5,980 bases of DNA, from positions 1 through 5,980 of the forward strand of contig JAFYMZ010000191.1 of NCBI GenBank assembly GCA_017548175.1, in the 5' to 3' direction. Within the stretch, counting starts at the first letter, position 1. Each line of letters opens with the position of its first letter. Shown piece after piece: positions 1 through 4,970 of this stretch. This DNA comes from Clostridia bacterium. GTDB lineage: Bacteria; Bacillota_A; Clostridia; Oscillospirales; Butyricicoccaceae. The notes under the pieces are model-generated. The model made no database searches. It saw nothing but the letters and a program-made list of their open reading frames with translations, and was not told where the DNA came from. Made by a program: the position numbers and the translations under genes.

Positions 1-791
1 CTCCCCGTCGGGGTGAAAATGTCGGCGCGCGGCTGGAGCTGACCTTTGAAGAAGCCGCCTTCGGCTGCGAAAAGAGCGTCAGCGTAGGCCGTGTGGAAAG
101 CTGCAAGACCTGCGGCGGCACCGGTGCAAAGAAGGGCACCAGTCCCGAGACCTGTAAGACCTGCGGCGGCGCCGGTCAGGTGCGTACATCCCAGCGCACG
201 CCCTTTGGCGTGTTCCAGTCCACGGCGGCCTGCTCGGCCTGTCACGGCACCGGTAAGATCGTCAAGGATCCCTGCCCCGACTGTCGCGGCGGCGGTCAGG
301 TGCGCAAGCAGCGCACCATTCAGGTAAAGATCCCTGCCGGTATCGACGACGGCCAGACCATCTCCCTGCGCGGCGAGGGTCACGGCGGCAAGAACGGCGG
401 CCCTGCCGGTGATCTGTATGTCACCGTCAGCATCAAGCCTCACAAACTGTACCAGCGCGAAGGTCAGGATGTGCTGCTGGAGATGCCGGTGTCCTTTGTG
501 CAGGCAACGCTGGGTGCAACCCTTACCGTACCTACCCTCCATGGCAAGGTGCAGTATGACCTGCCCGAAGGCACCCAGACGGGTACCGTATTCCGCCTGC
601 GCGGCAGCGGTATTCCCAACCTGAACGGCAAGGGCCGCGGCGACCAGTATGTGAAGGTCACCGTAGAGATCCCCAGAAACCTGTCCAAAGAGCAGAAGGA
701 ACTGCTGCGCCGGTTCGATGACAGCATCGATGACGGTAACTTTGAAAACAAAAAGGGCTTCTTCCAGAAGCTGAAGGATCTGTTTGATTGA
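1..791 (+). CDS. dnaJ: Chaperone protein DnaJ (Hsp40), 3' part; 5' end lies outside the window
   Basis: DnaJ is the cytosolic co-chaperone that delivers unfolded proteins to DnaK and stimulates its ATPase. The frame is open from the first base (first full codon at 3) and ends with TGA at 789-791, giving 262 visible residues; about 375 is usual, so the J-domain with its HPD motif and most of the Gly/Phe region are missing. Counting from the first full codon, the start of C-terminal domain I is at about 1-30. Four CxxCxGxG zinc motifs follow: CKTCGGTG (34-41), CKTCGGAG (51-58), CSACHGTG (77-84) and CPDCRGGG (91-98). The rest of domain I runs to about 146 and includes the IPAGIDDGQ stretch. Domain II follows, with LGATLTVPTLHGKV and GRGDQYVKV, and the tail is KKGFFQKLKDLF. 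All eight zinc cysteines are present, so this is a class I DnaJ and looks intact here. In Bacillota dnaJ usually ends the hrcA-grpE-dnaK-dnaJ operon; a terminator directly after it fits that. Confidence 0.97.
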   Translation, partial: PRRGENVGARLELTFEEAAFGCEKSVSVGRVESCKTCGGTGAKKGTSPETCKTCGGAGQVRTSQRTPFGVFQSTAACSACHGTGKIVKDPCPDCRGGGQVRKQRTIQVKIPAGIDDGQTISLRGEGHGGKNGGPAGDLYVTVSIKPHKLYQREGQDVLLEMPVSFVQATLGATLTVPTLHGKVQYDLPEGTQTGTVFRLRGSGIPNLNGKGRGDQYVKVTVEIPRNLSKEQKELLRRFDDSIDDGNFENKKGFFQKLKDLFD

Positions 792-797
792 TCCATG

Positions 798-833
798 CCC
801 CGGAGCGGATAGCGCGCTTCGGGGTTTTGTTTT
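798..833 (+). terminator. Rho-independent terminator after dnaJ
   Basis: A 10-bp stem, CCCCGGAGCG (798-807) with CGCTTCGGGG (815-824), contains one G-T (G-U in RNA) wobble. It encloses a 7-base loop and is followed directly by TTTTGTTTT (825-833). It begins 6 bases after the dnaJ stop codon. It should separate dnaJ transcription from the ABC-F gene downstream. Confidence 0.9.
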
Positions 834-867
834 GCGCAATATCACCCACTTGCCTCTCTCAACGGTA

Positions 868-898
868 GCTTGCATCGCGCCTTTTCTGATGCGCAAGC
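868..898. repeat. Imperfect inverted repeat upstream of the ABC-F promoter
   Basis: GCTTGCATC (868-876) faces GAT-gc-GCAAGC (888-898): 9 paired bases with a 2-base bulge around an 11-base centre. It ends 9 bases before the -35 element of the next gene, so it would act as DNA (a possible regulator site) rather than as part of that gene's leader RNA. The motif CACTTGC also occurs twice nearby, at 847-853 and 905-911, the second overlapping the -35 element. The intergenic stretch holds no gene that I can see. A functional role is a guess; the dyad could be chance. Confidence 0.3.
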
Positions 899-907
899 AA
901 AAATCAC

Positions 908-936
908 TTGCAATGGGGACAAAATATCGGTATGAT
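908..936 (+). promoter_or_regulatory. Sigma-A-type promoter of the ABC-F gene
   Basis: The -35 element TTGCAA (908-913) and the -10 element TATGAT (931-936, 5 of 6 matches to consensus) are 17 bases apart, the ideal spacing. Transcription would begin near 943, giving a leader of only about 27 bases. From this promoter there is no room for a leader-peptide attenuator of the kind found in front of many antibiotic-resistance ABC-F genes. Confidence 0.75.
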
Positions 937-958
937 AAAATGAGACTATATGCAAATT

Positions 959-963
959 GAGGG
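959..963 (+). promoter_or_regulatory. Ribosome binding site that decides the ABC-F start
   Basis: GAGGG (959-963) directly abuts an in-frame ATG at 964 and lies 6 bases before a second in-frame ATG at 970. A spacing of zero is unworkable and six is normal, so the start at 970 is preferred over 964. Confidence 0.7.
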
Positions 964-969
964 ATGTTT

Positions 970-2721
970 ATGATCAAGGCCGAAAAACTGACCTTTGGAT
1001 ATGACAGCACGTATCTGTTTGAAAAGATCTCCTTTACCTTGGAGGAAAACTGCCATTGCGCCCTGATCGGCAGCAACGGCACGGGAAAAACCACCTTGCT
1101 GAACCTGATCCGCGATCCGGAGAACCATATGTTCGAGGGCAAGCTGAAGCTGGAAAACGCCGGCAGAATCGGCTATGTAAGCCAGTTTGCCATCCGTGAG
1201 GGCGACCAGTCGGTGACCGTGTACGACTACCTGTGCCGGGATTTTCTGGAGTTGGAGCAGGCCATCACCGATGTGTGTACCCGGATGGAGTCTGCCGAGG
1301 ATCTGGACGCGCTGATGGAGCATTATCAGGCGCTGCTGGATGAAAGCGATGCCATGGATGCCAATAATTACGAGCTGAACATCCGCCTGCAGCTGAAGGT
1401 AGCGGGGCTGGAGGATAAGGCCGATCTGGAACTGGAAAAACTCAGCGGCGGCGAACTGAAACTGGTGCAGGTCATCCGGCAAATGCTGCGCAGACCCGGC
1501 CTGCTGATCATGGACGAGCCCGATGTATTTCTGGACTTTGAAAACCTCAACGACCTGCGTGACCTGATCAATGCCTATAAGGGCACGCTGCTGGTGGTCA
1601 CCCACAGCCGCTATCTGCTGGCCCATTGCTTTGACCGGATCTGGCATCTGGAAAACGGCGACCTGCAGGAATTTGAAGGCGGCTTTAACGCATACAACTA
1701 TTCCCGTCTGCAGAAGAAGATCGATCTGCAGGTGGCAGCATTGGCGGATCAGAAGGAGATCGAGCGTGTCTCCAAACTGGTGGAAGACCTGCGCGAACTG
1801 GCCACGGAAGTGGCAGAGGCCCATCACGGCCGCACGCTGAAGGGCAAGGTCAGTTACCTGAATCGCTTGCTGAGCCGACAGATCAAGGCGCCTTTCGTAG
1901 AAATCCGCCAGCCGGAGATCCGTCTACCGGAGGTGGAAGTGCCGGAAGAGCCGGAGGTGCTGCTGCAGGTGGAAAATTACGACCTGTCCTTCGAGGAGAC
2001 CCTGCTGCGACAGGTATCCTTTGCGGTGCATTCCGGTGAAAAAGTCGCCTTGGTGGGCGCCAACGGCACCGGAAAGTCCTCTATGCTGCGGGAGATCCGC
2101 AAGAACGCGAATCCCGCCATCCGGTTTTCCGAATCGGCCGTGCCGGCCTTTTTCTCGCAGCTCCACGCGGAGATCCTGAACGAGAAAAACACCATTTACG
2201 AAGAGTTTTTTGACATCGGGTTTGAAAGCTATACCCAGATCGAAGAATATCTGCGGCAGTATTGCTTTGATCCCGAGGGCCTGTACCGCAGAGTGGGCGT
2301 GCTGTCCGGCGGCGAGAAAAACCTGCTGCAGCTGGCCAAACTGGCAGCCGGTCAGGCCAATCTGCTGCTGCTGGACGAGCCTTCCAGCCATCTGGACACC
2401 TTTGCCCAGATCGCACTGGAAGATGCCATTGCAGCCTATCCCGGTGCGGTGCTGATGGTGTCGCACGACTTCTACACCATCGTCAACTGCGCGGATACCA
2501 TTCTCTTTGTAGAGGATGGCACCATCCGACCTGTTCGCGCACGCACCTTCCGCAAGATGATATACAAAAAGCATTTCAGCAAGGATTATCTGGAACTGGA
2601 ACTGCAGAAGAAGGATCTGGAGACCCGCGTTGCCCGCCTGCTGGAAGCCGGCGACTGCGTGGAAGCGCAGAAACTGTGCGACAAACTGGCGCTGGTCATC
2701 GAGCAGATGCAGCGCGCATAA
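970..2721 (+). CDS. ABC-F family ATPase (ribosome-associated, two ATP-binding domains, no membrane segments)
   Basis: This 583-residue soluble protein has two ABC domains in one chain, the ABC-F plan. Known members bind the ribosomal E site and act on translation or antibiotic binding; none are transporters. Domain 1: Walker A GSNGTGKT (34-41), Q-loop Q72, signature LSGGE (158-162), Walker B with DE (182-183), H-loop H212. Domain 2: Walker A GANGTGKS (363-370), Q-loop Q397, signature LSGGE (445-449), Walker B with DE (469-470), H-loop H499. Both catalytic glutamates (E183, E470) are present. A linker at about 237-328 is predicted as a helical hairpin (about 243-305), where ABC-F proteins contact P-site tRNA, then a Pro-Glu-rich stretch. 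Residues about 521-583 form a basic, then coiled-coil-like tail. Odd: domain 1 reads DEPDVFLD where most ABC-F proteins have DEPTNHLD; domain 2 has DEPSSHLD. It resembles a clostridial ABC-F group I recall with this motif, not clearly EttA, Uup or a named resistance gene. It is a single-gene unit with its own promoter and terminators. Whether it is housekeeping or resistance cannot be told. Confidence 0.92.
   Translation: MIKAEKLTFGYDSTYLFEKISFTLEENCHCALIGSNGTGKTTLLNLIRDPENHMFEGKLKLENAGRIGYVSQFAIREGDQSVTVYDYLCRDFLELEQAITDVCTRMESAEDLDALMEHYQALLDESDAMDANNYELNIRLQLKVAGLEDKADLELEKLSGGELKLVQVIRQMLRRPGLLIMDEPDVFLDFENLNDLRDLINAYKGTLLVVTHSRYLLAHCFDRIWHLENGDLQEFEGGFNAYNYSRLQKKIDLQVAALADQKEIERVSKLVEDLRELATEVAEAHHGRTLKGKVSYLNRLLSRQIKAPFVEIRQPEIRLPEVEVPEEPEVLLQVENYDLSFEETLLRQVSFAVHSGEKVALVGANGTGKSSMLREIRKNANPAIRFSESAVPAFFSQLHAEILNEKNTIYEEFFDIGFESYTQIEEYLRQYCFDPEGLYRRVGVLSGGEKNLLQLAKLAAGQANLLLLDEPSSHLDTFAQIALEDAIAAYPGAVLMVSHDFYTIVNCADTILFVEDGTIRPVRARTFRKMIYKKHFSKDYLELELQKKDLETRVARLLEAGDCVEAQKLCDKLALVIEQMQRA
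1912..1959 (+). repeat. Pro-Glu repeat in the ABC-F interdomain linker
   Basis: Residues 315-330 of the ABC-F protein read PEIRLPEVEVPEEPEV, with Pro-Glu pairs at 315, 320, 325 and 328. At the DNA level CCGGAG or CCGGAA recurs four times (1912, 1927, 1942, 1951), and CCGGAGGTG is repeated exactly at 1927-1935 and 1951-1959. It joins the helical linker to the second ATPase domain and is probably an extended acidic spacer. It may have grown by small in-frame duplication. Confidence 0.55.
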
Positions 2722-2737
2722 CGATAATTTTGAAACA

Positions 2738-2776
2738 GGGAGTTTCCTGCAATACGGCAGGGAACTCCCGTTTTTT
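2738..2776 (+). terminator. Rho-independent terminator after the ABC-F gene
   Basis: A 13-bp stem, GGGAGTTTCCTGC (2738-2750) with GCAGGGAACTCCC (2757-2769), contains one T-G (U-G in RNA) wobble and encloses a 6-base loop. After one G comes TTTTTT (2771-2776). It starts 17 bases after the TAA stop codon of the ABC-F gene and is very stable. Confidence 0.92.
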
Positions 2777-2792
2777 ATGCCGCGGCGGACGC

Positions 2793-2817
2793 GTGCAAAG
2801 GATTTGCGCCTTTTTTT
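2793..2817 (+). terminator. Possible second, weaker terminator before recJ
   Basis: GTGCAAA (2793-2799) pairs with TTTGCGC (2803-2809) through 7 bases including one wobble, around a 3-base loop. One C and then seven Ts (2811-2817) follow. The stem is short and half A-T, so on its own it would be weak. Placed 17 bases after the strong terminator, it could catch read-through before the recJ promoter. It may also be incidental. Confidence 0.4.
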
Positions 2818-2827
2818 CAATTTTCCC

Positions 2828-2856
2828 TTGTAACGACTGTTGATATTTGGTATAAT
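2828..2856 (+). promoter_or_regulatory. Sigma-A-type promoter with extended -10, for recJ-rel
   Basis: The -35 element TTGTAA (2828-2833, 4 of 6 matches) and a perfect -10 element TATAAT (2851-2856) are 17 bases apart. TGG at 2848-2850 makes an extended -10 (TGnTATAAT), which would offset the weak -35. Transcription should start near 2863, leaving a leader of about 26 bases. It is the only promoter I can support upstream of recJ, and by position it should also serve the rel gene. Confidence 0.82.
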
Positions 2857-2864
2857 CGTACCAA
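2847..2864. promoter_or_regulatory. Palindrome over the recJ -10 element and start site (possible operator)
   Basis: TTGGTATAATCGTACCAA has two perfect 6-base arms, TTGGTA (2847-2852) and TACCAA (2859-2864), 6 bases apart. It covers the whole -10 hexamer and the predicted transcription start. A protein bound here would block RNA polymerase. Half of the left arm is the extended -10 sequence itself, so part of the symmetry comes free. I do not recognise it as a known operator. Confidence 0.3.
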
Positions 2865-2878
2865 TAAAAATATAAACT

Positions 2879-2884
2879 GGAGAG
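2879..2884 (+). promoter_or_regulatory. Ribosome binding site of recJ
   Basis: GGAGAG (2879-2884) lies 4 bases before the ATG at 2889 (6 from the GGAG core). This supports the start at 2889, the first in-frame ATG after the promoter. Confidence 0.75.
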
Positions 2885-2888
2885 CACC

Positions 2889-4970
2889 ATGAAACTGAAA
2901 AAATGGCTTCTTGCGGCGGTTGATTCCGCGGCAGCACAGGAGCTGTCCCGCGAGCTTGGTCTGGGACGGCTGGTTTCCTGTGTCTTGGCGGCGCGGGGCA
3001 TGGAACGCGTGGAACAGGCGAAAGCATTTCTCGACCTGTCTTCCCACGGCATCCATGACCCTTTTTTGCTTCCCGATATGGCTGCGGCCGTAGCCGGAGT
3101 TGAGGCTGCCATTGCTGCCGGCGAGCAGATCGCCGTGTACGGAGATTATGACGTGGACGGCGTCACCGCCACCTGCGTTCTGATCCAATATCTGCGCCAG
3201 CGCGGCGCAAACTGCACCTATTACATCCCCGACCGTCTGGGCGAGGGCTACGGCCTGAACAGTGCCGCCATCCAAAGTCTGTACGATCAGGGTTGCCGTC
3301 TGCTGATCACGGTGGATAGCGGCATCACCGCCAATGAAGAGGCGGAATATGCCAAGCAGATCGGTATGAAACTGATCATCACCGACCATCATGAGTGCAA
3401 GGACGCACTGCCCGATGCACTGGCCGTGGTAAATCCCCGCCGTGAAGACAGCGCCTATCCCTTCCGGGAGCTGGCCGGTGTTGGCGTGGCCTTTAAGCTG
3501 GTGTGCGCCTTGGAACGGGAAAAAAGCATTGAAGAGCTGCTGGACCTGTACGCCGATGTGGTGGCCGTTGGTACGGTTGCCGACGTGATGCCGCTGGTGG
3601 GCGAAAACCGCATCATCGTTTCCCGCGGTCTGGAGAACCTGTCCAACACCCGCAATCTGGGTCTGCGCGCCCTGATGCAAAAACTGGGTCTGGAGGGCAA
3701 GAAGGTCACCAGCAATTCCGTCAGCTTTGTGATGGCACCCCGCATCAATGCCGCAGGCAGACTGGGCGGTGCCAGCAGCGCGGCACGGATGTTCCTGACC
3801 CGTGACCCCGGTGAGGCTACCCGTCTGGCGGATTATCTGTGTGACCTGAACCGCAGCCGACAGGAAGAAGAAAACGCGATTTATCAGCAAATTTTGGAAT
3901 ATCTCAATCAGAATCCCCATCTCACCACCGGTAAGACTATGGTGCTGTGGGGCGATGATTGGCACAACGGTGTCATCGGCATCGTGTCCTCCCGCCTCAG
4001 CGACCGGTACGGCGTGCCTTGCGTGCTGATTTCCATGACCGGCGATGTGGGTAAGGGCTCCGGCCGCAGCATCAAGGGCTTTAACCTGTATGCCGCGCTG
4101 GAAAAGAACGCACACCTGCTGGAAAAGCACGGCGGTCATGAACTGGCCGTGGGTCTGACGGTGCGGCGCGAAAATCTGGAAGCTCTGCGTGCGGCGTTGG
4201 AAAATTATGCCGAGACCGACCAGACCGAAGAAGCCGTGCCCTGCATTCAGGTGGATTGCGAAACCGAGCCTGACGGCATCACGCTGGAAGAAGTGCGTGA
4301 TCTGGCAATTATGGAGCCCTTTGGTATGGGCAACCCCCAGCCGGCGTTCCTCATTCGCCGGATGCGGATCGAAGAAATCACCCCCATCAGCCACGACCGT
4401 CACGCCAAGTTCTATCTGAACAAAGACGGCGTCAGCTTCCAGGGCATCATCTTTGGTATGGGTGCCAAGAGCTGCCGCTTCGTCCGCGGTGATCTGGTGG
4501 ATGTGGTGTTCGCGCCGGAGGTCAATACCTACCGCGGCACCAGCAGCGTGCAGATGGTCATCCGCGATATGCGCTGGCATGAAGAAGAACAGCAGCGGGA
4601 CGATGCGTCTCAGGCTTGTTACGATGCCTTCTGCCGCGGCGAGGAATTGGGCCGCGAGCGTGCGGTGGAACTGAGCCCTGCGCGCAGTGACTTGGTGGCG
4701 GTCTTCCGCCACGTGCGCACCAATGCGCAGGACGGTCTGCTGACCATTCCGCTGCGCACCCTGTACCGCCGCGTGCGGTACGAGTCGGGCGGCAATATGA
4801 ATCTGGGACGCCTGCTGGTGTGTCTGGATGTATTTGCCGAGTTTGATTTGTTTGACTATACCATTACCGACGACGATGTCAGTATCCGCATCCCCCGATT
4901 CGAGGGCAAGGCGGATATCAACGGCTCGGTGATTCTGAAAAAACTGACCCGGGCAAGGGAGGGTTTGTAA
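2889..4970 (+). CDS. recJ: Single-stranded-DNA-specific exonuclease RecJ
   Basis: RecJ degrades single-stranded DNA 5' to 3' in the cytoplasm, using metal ions, during recombination, mismatch repair and fork restart. The 693-residue protein has the full DHH-family motif set: GDYDVDG (85-91), VDSG (142-145), DHH (166-168) and ADVMP (231-235), which supply the metal-binding aspartates and histidines. PRINAAGR (284-291) follows. The DHHA1 part holds WHNGVIGI (358-365), GSGRS (390-394) and GGHELAVG (415-422). PFGMGNPQP (477-485) opens the OB-fold that grips DNA, to about 562. Residues about 590-690 match the C-terminal extension of Gram-positive RecJ proteins, so the gene looks complete, though shorter than the B. 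subtilis protein (about 786). A small oddity is valine 421, where the GGHxxAxG motif usually has alanine. Transcription should come from the promoter at 2828-2856. The TAA stop overlaps the rel start by one base. The gene has no TTA, CTA or TCA codon, which leaves a long empty open frame on the other strand. Confidence 0.96.
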   Translation: MKLKKWLLAAVDSAAAQELSRELGLGRLVSCVLAARGMERVEQAKAFLDLSSHGIHDPFLLPDMAAAVAGVEAAIAAGEQIAVYGDYDVDGVTATCVLIQYLRQRGANCTYYIPDRLGEGYGLNSAAIQSLYDQGCRLLITVDSGITANEEAEYAKQIGMKLIITDHHECKDALPDALAVVNPRREDSAYPFRELAGVGVAFKLVCALEREKSIEELLDLYADVVAVGTVADVMPLVGENRIIVSRGLENLSNTRNLGLRALMQKLGLEGKKVTSNSVSFVMAPRINAAGRLGGASSAARMFLTRDPGEATRLADYLCDLNRSRQEEENAIYQQILEYLNQNPHLTTGKTMVLWGDDWHNGVIGIVSSRLSDRYGVPCVLISMTGDVGKGSGRSIKGFNLYAALEKNAHLLEKHGGHELAVGLTVRRENLEALRAALENYAETDQTEEAVPCIQVDCETEPDGITLEEVRDLAIMEPFGMGNPQPAFLIRRMRIEEITPISHDRHAKFYLNKDGVSFQGIIFGMGAKSCRFVRGDLVDVVFAPEVNTYRGTSSVQMVIRDMRWHEEEQQRDDASQACYDAFCRGEELGRERAVELSPARSDLVAVFRHVRTNAQDGLLTIPLRTLYRRVRYESGGNMNLGRLLVCLDVFAEFDLFDYTITDDDVSIRIPRFEGKADINGSVILKKLTRAREGL
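4957..4963 (+). promoter_or_regulatory. Ribosome binding site of rel, inside the recJ 3' end
   Basis: GGGAGGG (4957-4963) contains a perfect GGAGG and lies 6 bases before the ATG at 4970. It encodes part of the last RecJ residues (Arg-Glu-Gly). Its strength and spacing fix the rel start and favour coupling: ribosomes ending recJ at 4968-4970 can restart at once on the overlapping TAATG. Confidence 0.85.

Noticed and set aside
102..296. Repeated TGCGGCGGC-like units that resemble a tandem repeat
   Set aside because: They encode the four CxxCxGxG zinc motifs of DnaJ, so the repetition comes from protein structure.
91..327. A 78-codon plus-strand frame rich in Ala, Pro and Arg within dnaJ
   Set aside because: It is a frame-shifted reading of the GC-rich zinc-motif repeats of dnaJ and has no independent support.
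964..969. The upstream ATG at 964 as the ABC-F start
   Set aside because: The GAGGG ribosome binding site touches this ATG with no spacer, while the ATG at 970 is correctly spaced at 6 bases. The two extra residues would not change the product.
946..3027. Minus-strand open frames of 293 and 367 codons opposite the ABC-F gene and the recJ start
   Set aside because: They are codon-aligned shadows of the ABC-F gene. The second runs through the terminator and promoter region and has low-complexity composition, so neither is a credible gene.
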